A DNA stretch of 64,000 bases, taken from contig JANHCV010000016.1 in NCBI GenBank assembly GCA_025594325.1, positions 62,001-126,000 of the forward strand. Reading direction: 5' to 3'. This stretch comes from Blastocladiella emersonii ATCC 22665 (lineage: Eukaryota; Blastocladiomycota; Blastocladiomycetes; Blastocladiales; Blastocladiaceae). Position 1 is the first letter of the stretch. Each line of letters begins with the position of its first letter. The notes beneath the pieces are model-generated. The model was not told the DNA's origin. It made no database searches and worked only from the letters and a program-made list of their open reading frames with translations. This document shows positions 20,596 to 32,500 of this stretch, in pieces. Made by a program: the position numbers and the translations under genes.

Positions 20596-21013
20596 ATGAG
20601 CTCGTCGAGCGGCTCGAAAGAGCATCTGCGACCGGTGCGTGTTCAGCTTGATGCCTCCCTCGTCCCATACCACGAGACTCATTCCTTGGGAATAGGAGAC
20701 GATCCACGAGGTGTTCAAGACGCAGTGGCCGGCCGGCCAGCAGCCCAAGAGTACGCCTCCGCCCACGTTCGGTCGAGAATAGAGCGCGAGCGCTGCTAAC
20801 TCGGCCCGAATAGTCACCAAGGAGGCGCTCGAGATGGTGGGCGAGATGGTACGGCTGTTCACGACCGAGGCCATCCATCGCAGCGCGACCATCAGCGTGG
20901 CCCGCGCGCGGCGCGAGCAAAAGTTCCAGACGGCGCTGGCCGCGACCAAGCCTGAGCTCTCGATCCAGGACCTCGAGGTGATCCTGCCGCAGCTGCTGCT
21001 CGATTTCTCGTGA
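20596..21013 (+). CDS. CENPX: CENP-X / MHF2 histone-fold protein
   Basis: Three small exons (20596-20634, 20696-20750, 20814-21013; introns 61 and 63 bp, donors GTGCGT and GTACGC, CTAAC branch in the second) encode 97 residues, close to human CENP-X (81). Exon 2 gives ETIHEVFKTQWPAGQQPK and exon 3 continues ITKEALEMVGEMVRLFTTEA. The C-terminal LEVILPQLLLDF is almost identical to the family's ending LEKVLPQLLLDF. CENP-X pairs with CENP-S in the CENP-T/W/S/X kinetochore histone-fold complex and, as MHF, with FANCM at stalled forks. No single ORF shows the gene; it appears only when the three exons are joined. Confidence 0.9.
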
Positions 21014-21116
21014 GCGGGTGAGTGAGTGAATCATATCCATTCAATGTATATTCAGCGGTTTCTTCTGGGCGCGGGATCGGGTATGTGCTTGGGCGGCGCT
21101 TGGTCGAGGGGAGGAA

Positions 21117-21810
21117 CTAGAAGCCGCGGTCGGCGTCGTGCGCGCTCCGGTTCTGCTGCCCCATGTACCAGTAGACGGCGAGGAACACGACGGCGATCCA
21201 GATGAGCACGTTGTTGTTGGTGGCGTCGGCGCTACCACCACGACTTGCGGCTGTGGTGGGCGCACTGCCAGCGGAAGCAGCAGCAGGGGATGCACCGGAC
21301 CGGGACGCCGAGGGGGCGGCAGCGGCAGCGGCAGACGACGAGGCGTTAAAATCGCGCGTGGTAGGGGACGTTGGCGACGCGACGCGGTCGCCCGACCCGA
21401 GCGTGCGGCCGACGCCCTCGAAGGCGGCCGGAGTGGCGAGCTGGCGCACCGTCGACTCGAGCTTGCCGATCTGTGAGCGGTGGGAGAGGGTGAGCGGACG
21501 GGGACGCGTGAGACGGGAAGGGGGTTGGACGAACGTTGGCACCCACGACCGTGTCGAGCACCTTGCCGGCCTTGAACAGCTTGAAGGTGGGCATGGCCGT
21601 GACGCCGTACTCGCGCGCCACGTCGTTCATGTTGTCGACGTTGACCTTGTAGAAGCCGACGCCCGGGTACTGCGCGGCCAGGGCCTCGTAGCGCGGGGCA
21701 ATGGCCTTGCACGGGCCGCACCACACGGCGTAGAAGTCGACGACGGTCAGCTTGGGCTGCGCAATGGCGCGCTTGAACTCGGGCGACGACTCGAGGAGCG
21801 TGACGGGCAT
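21117..21810 (-). CDS. Thioredoxin with C-terminal transmembrane anchor
   Basis: Two exons (21810-21535, 21470-21117; 64-bp intron with donor GTTCGT, phase 0) encode 209 residues. Residues 1-~108 are a complete thioredoxin: FYAVWCGPCKAI active site, NVDNMNDVA, cis-Pro loop TAMPTFKLF and the C-terminal VVGAN|IGKLESTVRQL joined by the splice. A ~65-residue Ser/Ala linker follows, then a hydrophobic helix (VLIWIAVVFLAVYWYM) 16 residues from the end, with no N-terminal signal. This predicts a tail-anchored protein with the redox domain facing the cytosol (ER or mitochondrial outer membrane). The gene shares a 507-bp divergent promoter region with COPA. Confidence 0.9.
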
Positions 21811-22317
21811 TTTGGGGGAAAGTCTAGTCGGCGGACGTCGGGAGGAGCGTGAGCGGGCGGCGGCGCGCGCGTTGCATGTAGCGGGGATCCATTGCATACG
21901 GTGAGGCGGGTCTTTGAGGGCAGGCGAGAACGGGGAGGGGCAGAAGGCGCGATCGGCGGGCGGCGGCGCGTCGCAGCGAGGGGTGATCGCGGACGCCACG
22001 CTGCACAAGGAAAACGCGACGTGGAACGGCCACGCGTGACGGCGGCGTGACCGGCCGAGTGGGCGTTTCTCTTCTCGGCGCGTGTCGCCACCGCCACTCT
22101 GCCGCCTTGCCTTCGCGCTCTCCCTCCCTGCCCCAGCGGACACGACAGCGCGCAGAGCAGCAGCCTCCCCGCAACGCATCAACCACTCGCTCGGGCATCC
22201 CGGTTCCCGGTCTGAGCGCGCTGCTGCTGCTCGTTGCTCGCTCGCTGCCGATCCTCTGACGACGCCGACTTCGACGCGTCGTACACCTCGCCGCCACCCG
22301 TCACACCTGCCGCCGCC
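21811..22317. other. Divergent promoter between thioredoxin and COPA
   Basis: 507 bp with no supportable gene and no TATA box on either strand. Confidence 0.5.
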
Positions 22318-25300
22318 ATGCTCACCAAGTTCGAGAGCAAGAGCAACCGCGTCAAGGGCCTGGCGTTCCACCCGAAGCGGCCATGGATCCTCGCCACGCT
22401 GCACAACGGGTCGATCCAGTGGTGGGACTACCGCATGGGCACGCTGCTCGACCGCTTTGACGAGCACGAGGGTACGCTCTCTGGCCGACGGCTGCGCCAC
22501 CACCGCCCATTCACACCTCGCGTGTAGGCCCCGTCCGCGGCGTCGCCTTCCACCCGACCCAGCCGCTCTTCGTGTCGGGCGGCGACGACTACAAGATCCG
22601 CGTGTGGAACTACAAGCAGCGCCGGTGCCTCTTCACGCTGCACGGCCACCTTGACTTTGTCCGCACCGTCTTCTTCCACCACGAGGCGCCCTGGATCGTC
22701 TCGGCCTCGGACGACTACACGATCCGCATCTGGAACTGGCAGTCGCGCTCGTGCCTCGCTGTCCTGACCGGCCACCATCACTACGTCATGTCCGCCCAGT
22801 TCCACCCGACCGACGACCTCATCGTCTCGTCCGCCTACGACTTCACCATCCGCGTCTGGGACATCTCGGGCCTGCGCAAGAAGCACTCGGCCGGGTCCGG
22901 TGGCCCCGCGTCCATGGGCGGCCTCCCCGGCGGCATCGGCGGTGGCTCGGGGCTCCCCAGCGGCCTCGCCGGCATGTCGTCGGCCGCGTTCGGCAGCTCG
23001 GGCGGTCCCGGCGGCCGCTCGGGCAACGACGATGGGCGGTCGGGCGGCGGCGCCGGTGACCTGTTTGGCAACACGGACGCGGTCGTCAAGTACGTGCTCG
23101 AGGGCCACGACAAGTGCGTCAACTGGGCCATGTTCCACCCGACGCTGCCGCTCATCGTGTCGTGCGGCGACGACCGCCAGATCAAGATCTGGCGCATGTC
23201 CGAGACCCGCGCGTGGGAGGTGGACACGTTCCGCGGCCACTACAACAACGTGTCGTCGGTGCTGTTCCACCCGCGCGCCGAGCTGCTCCTGTCGGCCGCC
23301 GAGGACAAGACCATCCGCGTGTGGGACATGCAGCGCCGCACCATTGCCCAGACGTTCCGCCGCGAGCACGACCGGTTCTGGATCCTCGTCGCCCACCCGC
23401 ACATCAACCTGTTCGCCGCCGGCCACGACTCGGGCCTCATCGTCTTCAAGCTCGAGCGCGAGCGGCCCGCCATGATGCTGCACCAGAACACGCTCGTCTT
23501 TGTCCAGGGCAAGCACCTGTGCACCTACGACCTCGCCACGGGCCAGGAGGTCACGGGCGCCCTCGTCAAGCGCGGCACCGGCCTCCAGCCCGCGCCCCGC
23601 ACCCTGTCGTACAACCCGACCGAGCGCCTCGCCGCCGTCGCCGTCGCCCAGGGCCAGGACGCCGGCCTCATCGAGCTGTACCACCTCGACCGCCAGGACG
23701 ACCCCGCCAAGCTCGCGGGCCACGCCGCCGTTTTCGTCGCGCGCAACCGCCTCGCCGTCCTCGACAAGGCGGCCGGGTTCATCCACCTGTACGACACGCG
23801 CGGCACCAAGCTCAAGGAGATCAAGATGCCCAACCACGTCGCCGAGATGTTCTACGCCGGCATCGGCCACGTGCTCGTCTCCACGGGCGTCAGCGTCGAG
23901 CTGTGGGACGTGCAGCAGGGCGTGCAGGTCGCCGAGCTCGTCAACGTCAACAACGTCAAGTACGTGGCCTTCTCGCCCGACATGACCCAGGTCGCGCTGC
24001 TGTCCAAGCACGTCATCACGCATTGCGCGGCGCGCACGCTCACCCAGGCGGCCGTCGTACACGAGACGATCCGCGTCAAGTCGGCGGTCTTCGACGGGCC
24101 GGTCCTCGTCTACACCACGCTCAACCACATCAAGTACGCGCTGCCCAACGGCGACAACGGGATCCTGTGCACGCTCGACCAGCCCCTGTACCTCGCGCAC
24201 GTCGCCCAGGACAGCATCACGGCGCTCACCCGCGAGCACAAGGTCACCAAGCTCCGCGTCGACGGCACCGAGTACCGGTTCAAGCTCGCCCTCATCACGC
24301 GCCAGTACGGCGCCGTGCTCAACATCATCCAGAACTCGAACCTGCTCGGCCAGTCCATCATCGCGTACCTGCAGAAGAAGGGGTACCCCGAGGTCGCCCT
24401 GCACTTCGTCCAGGACCCGCCCACGCGCCTCGACCTCGCCCTCGAGTGCGGCCAGCTCGATGCCGCGCGGGAGGCCGCCGACGTGATCAACCAGCCCGCG
24501 GCGTGGCACCGGCTCGCGAAGGAGGCGATGCGCCAGGGCAACGTGCTGCTCGCCGAGCACGCCATGCAGCGCGTCCAGAACATGCAGGGCCTGTCGCTCC
24601 TGTACCTCGCGACCGGCCAGACCGACAAGCTCGCCAAGATGATGGCCATTGCCCGCCACCGCAACGACCCGCTCGCCATCATGCACAACGCCGTCCTCCT
24701 CGGCCACGTCGAGGAGCGCGTCCGCGTCCTCATCGAGGCCGACCAGATGTCGCTCGCCTGGCTCACGTGCAAGACCCACGGCCTCGACGAGCTCGCCGAC
24801 CAGATCGCCCAGCGCGCCCGGCCCGGGATCACCCCCGAGGCCTTCGAGGCCCTCCAGCCCGCCGTCGCCAAGGTCCAGGGCGCAAACCCCGAGCTCCTCG
24901 TGCCCCGCCGCCCGCTCGCCCCCATGGTCGATAACTGGCCCCTCATCGAGTCCAACCGCGGCTACTTTGCCGGCGCCACGGGCCCCGAGGCCTCGGCGGC
25001 TGCTGTCGCCGCCGTCGCCGGCCAGGTCCAGCAGCTCGCCCTCGACGACAACTGGGCCGGGACCGCTGACCCCGCCGCGGTTTCCGCGACGTCGCCCGGC
25101 GGTGCTGACGCGGCCGACGCCGAGGATGCCGACGGCGGCTGGGGCTTTGACGACCTCGACCTGCCCGCCGTGACGCCGACCTCGGCTGCTGCTGCCGCTG
25201 CTGCTCCCGCGGCCGCCACCACGGCGACCGCCAGCGGCGCCGACGCGCTCGCCGCCGCGTACACGTCCCTCCCGCTGCAGGGCGCGAGCAAGAAGCAGTC

Positions 25301-26156
25301 GTGGATCCGCGGGTCGAACCGGGCCATTGACCACATCGTGGCGGGCTCGTACGAGACGGCCATGGCGATCCTGAACCGCAACCAGGGCATCTCGCATTTC
25401 GCCCCGCTGCGGTCCCTGTTCCTGACGCTGCACGCGGCCGCGTCGGCGCACGCGCCCGGCCAGCTCGAGCTGCCCATCGCGCGCAACTGGCAGGAGCCCG
25501 ACGCGCTGCGGTCGCTCCCCGTGCAGCCGCTTTCGCTCGACACGGTCACCAGCCAGCTGTTCCCCGAGGCCGGCCGCCTCACGCTCCAGAACAAGCTCCC
25601 CGAGGCCCTCGCGCTGTGGCGGTACGCCCTGCACGCGCTCGTGGTCGTGGCCGACGAGAAGCCCGATGCCGCGGCGACCGCCGTCGCGCTCGCCCGCGAG
25701 TACGTCCGCGGGCTCACCATGGAGCTCGCGCGGCGCGAGCTCGAGGCCGCCGACCCGCGCCGCAGCGTCGAGCTCGCGGCGTACTTTGCCGCGGCCGACC
25801 TCGACCCGGCGCACCGCCGCCTCGCGCTCCAGTCGGCACTGCTCCAGGCCAACCGCGCGGGTTACCTCCCGCTCGCCGCCCACTTTGCGCGCCGCCTGCT
25901 CGACCTCAACCCGCCGCCCGCCGTCGCGCAGAAGGCCGCGCAGCTGATCGCGGCCGCCGACGCGGCGCCGCCCAACGACGCACTCCCCGCCGTCGACTAC
26001 GACGCGTTCCACGTGCTCCCCGTGTGTGCGGCCTCGTTCACGGCGATTCATGGGGGAGAGGGACAGGCCAAGTGCCGGTTCTGCAAGGCCGCGTTCAAGG
26101 TCGAGTTCGCCGGCGCCGCGTGCGCCGTGTGCCAGGTCGCGACCGTGGCCAACTAG
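22318..26156 (+). CDS. COPA: Coatomer subunit alpha (alpha-COP)
   Basis: Two exons (22318-22471, 22528-26156; 56-bp intron, donor GTACGC, phase 1) encode 1,260 residues, the usual alpha-COP length (~1,200-1,230). The start [19 protein letters not shown] and the WD repeats ([13 protein letters not shown] blocks such as [20 protein letters not shown]) are classic for the COPI alpha beta-propeller. A second propeller and alpha-solenoid follow, and the C-terminus ([12 protein letters not shown]...[12 protein letters not shown]) is the COPI_C domain that binds epsilon-COP. It acts in retrograde Golgi-to-ER vesicle coats and recognises dilysine cargo. A 1,207-codon antisense frame is a GC-driven shadow. 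Convergent with MLH3, 45 bp between stops. Confidence 0.97.
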
Positions 26157-26201
26157 TCGTAGGTGATAGTGTTGAAGATGATGACCATTTTGCTTTATTA
26201 T

Positions 26202-28591
26202 TCATTCGTTCTGCATCCTCATCATCATCGCTGCCCGCACCCTGTCCCAGCTCACCTTCCCTCCCCTCGGCCTCCCCATCACCGCCGCCGTCGTCGCCGT
26301 CGTCAGCAGCGGCACCATACTCGGCCGCCCGTGCGCGCACTGGAACGGGCACCGCGTCGCGCTCACGGCGCGCACCAGCGTCGCGCACGCCGCCGCCGGC
26401 AGCGCGTCCCCGAACATGATGGCCGACCGGCACGCCCGCGACTGCACCGCGTGCAGGACCGGCGCCGGCGGCCGCCCGTGCGCGTCGCCCAGCACCCCCG
26501 CGACCAGCTGCGCTGCGTCCGCCGACGTCAGTTTCGCGCGGAGGAGGAGGGATGGGAGGCCGCGCAGGATCCACGCCGCGTCGCCGTCGGGGTCCGGGTC
26601 GGGGTCGATGAAGATGCCCCAGTACAGCAACCGGTCGCGTGCCGCGTCGTCCACCCCAATATTCCGCGGGAGCACGAACGCGGCGGGCGCGGAAAGCGGG
26701 ACCACGGGCAGCCCGCGTGCGCACTCGGCGAGGAGCTCCTCGAGCCGCACGCGCTCGTCGGCCGCGTGCTGGTCGATGGCGACCACGGACAGCGTCCCGC
26801 CGGCGCGCGCGGGTGGGGACACGCCCAGGATGAATTTGCAGTCGACCTGCCCCAGCACGCGAAGCCGCGCGAGGTCGCCGCGCGTCAGCGGGGTTTCGGC
26901 TGTCGTCGACACGACAGCGGCGGCCGGGTCGTGATTGTGGCGACACCCCGCAGCAGTAGCGGGAGTCGGTGGCGGAGACGGGATCGCGAGCAACGCGCAC
27001 GCAGCCGTCGGCGGCGGTCCCGGCGCGGTGGATGGCCGCGTGATGCGGCCCGTCGAGACGCGGCGCAGCGGCGTGGTGCGTTTCGAGAACCCGGTCCGCG
27101 GGTCGATCACGATGCCGCGCAGGGACGGTTCCGTGCGGCGGACGACGGGTGGGCGCGCGGGCGTCGGTGGCGCGGCGGGCTCGGGGCGCGCGATGCGGGC
27201 GTTGGGCGAGACCCAGTCGGGCACGGCTGGCGCGGGCGCGGGAGCGGAGGCGGGTGGGCGGCCGGATGAGGTTGGTGGTGGAGCGGGGTGCTCGAGCTGC
27301 CGCTTGAGGAGCGTCTTGATAAGGTCCTGGATAGACGAAGCGGGTCAGTTTCGGTTGATGCGTGGGTGAGGGAGTACGGACATGGCTGAGCGCGACGTGC
27401 CGTGAGCACTCGACGTGGCAGATGAACCCAAACGACTTGGCCTAGGCGCAATGCGACGTCAGTGAAGAGTGCGGGAACGAGGGAAGGTAGAACAACGTAC
27501 GCCGAGCACGCCCTGGATGTACCGCGTGAAGAGCGAGTGAATCTCGCCCGCGCCACACGCCTGCTGGTTGACGAACACGAGGCTCTGCGGGTGCGGCGAC
27601 TCGAACCACTCGCCGTGGACGCTCGGCTCGGTGGCGGTGGATCCGAGGACGCGGAAGGCGTGCGAGATCTGCACGAGAACGCGAAGCGTGAGCGAGAGTT
27701 GGTCGAGCGTTGGCTTCGCCAACGCACCAGTGGCACAGCGGTCGGCCCACACAGCTGCCTTAGCGCCGCGAGACTCGATCCGCACGGCGAAGTCGCGAGC
27801 ACCGTCTGTCTCGACCGGCTGTCGACGAGCGTGACGGCCAGGTGCGGGTGCGCAACGGCGATTCGCTCGAGCGCGAGCCGGGTCTTGGCCAGTAGCTCGT
27901 CAGGCCGCCAAAGCCGCCGGCGCACGGGGACGTTATAGAAGACGTCGGCCGCGGTAATGGTGGTCCCGCTGGGTCCGCGATCGTGGTCCTTGCACGAGAG
28001 AATGCGGGGGCCGGTCGTCGCGTTCAGCAGCCAGTGCACGCGGCGGGTCGAGTGCGCGGCCTTGGACGCGAGCTGGACGTGGGCGAGCTCCGACAGGGCG
28101 GACAGGGCTGGAATCTGTCAGTACGGGTGATGGTAGCGCGGGACGGCGGAGAGAGCGTACCCTGGCCGCGGAAACCGTGGAATCGCGGCGACGACTCGGT
28201 CATCACGTCGCCATCACACTTGGACGAGTCTAGGCTAGCGACGTGGTTGACCTTTCATGACACCGGAAGTCGAGTGCGATAGAGGCAGACGCACAGTGCA
28301 GCCGGCCAACTGCAGGCACGTCGTCGGGATGGATCCCGCACCCGTTGTCGGCCACGACGAGCTTGAGGGCGTCAGGGTCGACATCGACCCGGACCGTGGT
28401 GGCGCCAGCGTCAACCGCTACTCAATTCGTCCATCCATCAGCGTGTTGCCGGGCAGCAGGAGGAGGTTTTCTCACAGACCGTTGTTGACGAGCTCGATGA
28501 CGACCTGGTCAAACGAGTGCAGGGCCAGGGACGAGCGCAGGAGACGCCGGTACGGTTGCGGCAACTCGTGGATGCGCGGGACCTGATTCAT
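26202..28591 (-). CDS. MLH3: DNA mismatch repair / meiotic endonuclease subunit MLH3
   Basis: Seven exons: 28591-28480, 28417-28295, 28229-28161, 28107-27728, 27668-27501, 27441-27382, 27326-26202 (introns 53-65 bp); 678 residues with all phases consistent. The N-terminal GHKL ATPase shows IELVNNAVDAGATTV (catalytic Glu and Mg-binding Asn kept), DNGCGI, VGRLHYSSK and GFRGQAL. The C-terminus carries the endonuclease motif DQHAADERVRLE plus ACRSAIMFGD and CPFQCAHGRPSM, an MLH3 arrangement rather than MLH1 or PMS2. With MLH1 it nicks DNA during meiotic crossover resolution and mismatch repair. It is shorter than human MLH3 because the linker is short. The smallest exon (27441-27382) is the least certain join. 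The stop is followed by an AATAAA-type signal. Confidence 0.9.
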
Positions 28592-28741
28592 GGGAGAATT
28601 CGTGCTTCATTGCGGGAGCAGCGAGAGAAAGAGCGTCAGGTGATGGAGCGGCGCGACGCGTCTCCTCCTTCGGCCAGCCAAGTTGGCGCCGTGGCTTTCC
28701 CCTCCTCCCTCTCCCTTTCCACAACGCACACTACTAAAGCC

Positions 28742-29455
28742 ATGCAAATCAACCTAGTCAAGAGCGCCGAGGGCCGCGTGCTGACGCTGCAGCAGGGCTA
28801 CGGGTGGAAAGAACTCGTCTTCTGCGCCTTGGTCGCCGCGCCCGGCCCGCTCATCTACGCCTACCTCGCCGACACGCACCTGTGGGGCATCCTGTCGCTG
28901 CTCGCCTTCGGCTACCTGTCCGCGAGCTTCCTCCCGCCCACCGCCGCCGTCACCGTGCTGCTGCCGCCCATCGACCCGCCCGCCAAGCCCGCGCCCGGCG
29001 GCGCCCCACCACCCGCCGAACCGACAACACCGGCCGAAATCACCTTCACCGTGCGCGACTCACCCTTCTCGTCCCCGCACGTCTACGTCGCGCAGACCGC
29101 CGACATCACCCAGGTGTGCATGCGCCCCGTCGCCGCCAAGGAGATCAGCAAGCAGCTCGCTGGCCGCCAGCTGCTCGTCATGTTCCGCGAGGGATACGGT
29201 ATCCCGACCACTGAGACCCTGTCGGTCGGCGATACCGCCGTCAAGGCGCTGCGCGACGCGGGCGTCGCGCTCGCCGGGTTCGTCGGCGTGCCGTTTGTCG
29301 AGTACGACGAGGATCCCGCCGCGGACCCCAAGGATAAGGCCAAGGACGCGGCGGCGGCGGGCGGGCGGCCCAAGTTCAACCCCGCGACGACGCAGGACAA
29401 GGTCGACGACGAGGAGAGTGAAGCCGAGTCGGCCGACGTCAAGAAGTCGAAGTGA
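28742..29455 (+). CDS. Two-TM membrane protein, unknown family
   Basis: An intronless 237-residue protein that starts 150 bp from the divergent MLH3 ATG. After MQINLVKSAEGRVLTLQQGY come two close hydrophobic segments (ELVFCALVAAPGPLIYAYL and LWGILSLLAFGYLSASFL), then a Pro-rich linker, a beta-rich block (~98-190, VYVAQTADITQVCMRP, QLLVMFREGYG), and a charged Lys/Asp/Glu tail ending KKSK. A TM hairpin followed by a PH-like block resembles the topology of PIG-H, but the sequence similarity I can see is too weak to claim it. Conserved composition and clean codon bias support a real gene. Confidence 0.7.
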   Translation: MQINLVKSAEGRVLTLQQGYGWKELVFCALVAAPGPLIYAYLADTHLWGILSLLAFGYLSASFLPPTAAVTVLLPPIDPPAKPAPGGAPPPAEPTTPAEITFTVRDSPFSSPHVYVAQTADITQVCMRPVAAKEISKQLAGRQLLVMFREGYGIPTTETLSVGDTAVKALRDAGVALAGFVGVPFVEYDEDPAADPKDKAKDAAAAGGRPKFNPATTQDKVDDEESEAESADVKKSK

Positions 29456-29551
29456 GAGAGTGACCGCCCTACCCGCGCTGACCGCAAGCAGACAACTCGA
29501 ATCCACGGCTGTCTATATATTTATTGCTCCCCATCCTCCCATCGCTCCACC

Positions 29552-32500
29552 TCAATCCAGCAGCGACCAGTTCGGGTTCGACGACGGCGACGCGCTCGAG
29601 CCCGCGCCTGATGGCGGCGCGGACGTGAACCCGAGACTCGTCGACGACGCCCACGGGTTCGGCCCCGCCGCGGGCACCATGGCCGCCTGCAGCCCGAGCG
29701 GGTGGAACGACCCGGACCCGAGCCCGCTCGCGATCCCCGGGTTGCTCGGCGTCGACGTTGGCACCGCCCACCACTGCTGCAGATCCGAGCTCGGCGGCGG
29801 CAGCGCAGGTGCCGCGGCCGCGGCCGTTGCTGTTGAGGACGCAGACCCGTCGTCGTCGAGCGCGATCAGGACACCCGTCCACGCGCTGCTGCTTGCCTTG
29901 GCCGCAGTCGCGGCCGCCGACTTCTGCTCCTGCTCGGCCATGAGCACACGGAACGGGTTGCGCGACGTGCGCTGCGAGAACAGCGACTTGTAGATGGCCT
30001 GCTTGCGCGCGTGGTTGATCTCGACGGCTGCGACGCGCAGCAGCGCCAGCACGGGCTTGTGGTCCGACACCTTGAGCTCGGCGCGCGTGTACGAGAGCAG
30101 CTCGAACTTCATGGTGGTCGCGGCGGCGCCGTGCGCGGCCGACGGCGATGCCGCGCGGAGCGACGCCGCGGCCGCGGCAACCTTGGACGAGTTCTTGGAC
30201 TGGAACAGGATGCGGTCGCACCACGCCGGGATGCGGTTCTTCTCGGACGTGTCGTAGACGTCGGTGCCGTTGTTGTACCGGTACGTCGGCGGGAACGTGA
30301 TGGCGCCCTCGTCGTACCCGTGGAACGCGCGCTGCAGCCGGCGCTGGTTCAGCAGCTGGTCGCGCTGCAGCAGCTCGCCCAGGCTGCCCTGCGCCACGAG
30401 CCGCCGCACCGCCTCGTTCTCCATGTCGACGCGGTAGTTGAAGTCGCCGAACCACACAATGTGGTCGTGGTCCGGGATCGACCGCCCACGCTTGAACAGC
30501 GACTCGGACGCGATCGTCGCAAAGTCGTCGTTGCGGTCCTCGACGTTGGACTGACCCGCGGCGAAATGCGCCGTCACGAAGCAGAAGGGCGTGTCGTAGG
30601 CGGTGAGGCTGACGCTGATCCCGCCCTTGTTGCCCGTGATCCCGCCCATGCCCGTCTTGACAATCGACATCTCGACCGAGTGGATCGACGCCGTCAGCGC
30701 CGACTTGGCGAAGATGAAGATGGCCGCGCCCACGAGCTGCCCGTCGCACACGAGCACGTAGTCGTCACCGTGGCACCGGCGAATGACCTTGACCAGTTCT
30801 TTTCATGCGAGTGTGTCAGTGCCAGGAGCGAAAGCCGGGCAATCCCGAAAAGAAGCGTACCCTGCTGCCAGATCTGGCGCTTGACCGGGTCCGCCGACAC
30901 GATCTGGCCGGCCGTGAGCTCGACAATCTCCTGAAACCCGATAGCAAAGATATCGGGGCGCACGCCCGCGCCGTTCGACAGCCACGCGTCGAGTGGCTCT
31001 TGAGGCAGCCGGCCGTTGACGTTGTACGTGCCGACGTGGATGTGCAGGTCGTGCACGTGCGTGAACTCGGCGGCGCGCGCGTGCAGCTCGCGCTTGATCC
31101 CCTCGAGGACCGGGTCCCGCACCTCGAGCTTGCGCGTCTTGGTCTTGCCGAGCAGCGCGTCGATCGTGTCCTGGCGCGTCTTGTCCTGGAAGTTGTTGAT
31201 CACGAACCGGTTGACCGACTTGACCGAGTCGTCGAGCAGGCCCGCCAGCGTGCGCTTGCCCGACCGCGTGAAGCCCGACTTGAGCGCGCCGGTCCCGGCG
31301 TAGATGCGCGAGATGGCGTCGCCATTGTTGGCCCAGAGCTGCTTGAAGTCGTCCTCGAGGTGCACGGGGAGGCCCTGCGCAAAGTAGTTGAGCGCCTGCT
31401 GTGCGAGGAGGCCTTGGACGACGTTGGTGCTATGAATTGGGTAACAAGGGTCAGCGCGTGTCTCTGGGAGGTATCAGACGCTCGTACCGATCGAGGCAGT
31501 CGACACAGTTGACGCGAAACACGGCCGTCTGGTGCATGATGGCCTGGTGGTTTTGCGTGTCGACGAGGAAGCACATCATGCGCACGAGGTCAGGCTGGAC
31601 GCGGTCCACGAGCCGCGACAGCGCCGCGTAGTTGTTGCCCTTGCACTCGGCGTGAAAGTCGAAGTCGACGAGCCGGCGCTCGGTCGGCACCTTGGCCGGG
31701 TCCGCGTCGAACTGCGCCTTGTACTCGGTCGCGAGCACCGTCTCGCCGCCGCCGTCCTGCGACACGAGGTTGACAGCGATGATGCGGCCGTACCGGTCGT
31801 GCAGCTCGCCCATGTGCCGCTCGAACGCGGGCCGCGTCGCGTCGCGGGACCGGGTGACCTGCACCTTGTGCCCGACCACCTGGATGCCGGGCTGGTCCCA
31901 GAACACGGGCACGCTGCCGCGCACCTGCACGAACGACAGGAGCTGCTCGGGCGTGCGGTAGATCATCTCGGTTTCGACGTAGTTGGCCACGGCGCCCGCG
32001 TCGTCGATGCCGCGCGTGTTGTAGCGGGTGCCCGCGCGTCGGCTGCCCATGCGCGAGATGACTAACGAGCGAGAGCATGGGTGTGAGAGAACGTGCGGGC
32101 GGAAGGAGGAAAGTGAGCGTACTGGTGAGCGATCGCTGGCCGGCGTGCGCCTTACCGACGTAGCCCTGGATGACATTGATCTACACGCGGTAATCGAGTA
32201 CGGTGAGCTTGAAGAAGGAAACGGTGCCCGAAAGAGGAACGTACCAAAAACGACTGGTCCGACTCATTGAGCGCGGCCGCCGCCTCGAGCACAGAGACGA
32301 GCGGGCCCATCATGAACGCGTTCCAGACGAACTGCGAGTCCTGCGTCTGGTTGGGCTCGGGCGTGGTGGCGAGGTACTGCGCGGTGCGCGAAAGGTCGTA
32401 GCTGCTGGACGCGCCACCGGCGGCAAAGTAGAAGGTGCCCGACGCGAGGAGGCGCATGATGGCGTCGCAGGGGTGGACCGCGGACGCCGGGGTCGCTGTG

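Noticed and set aside
22428..26051. 1,207-codon open frame antisense to COPA
   Set aside because: Codon-position shadow of a GC-rich gene; no motifs, and the sense strand encodes a complete alpha-COP.
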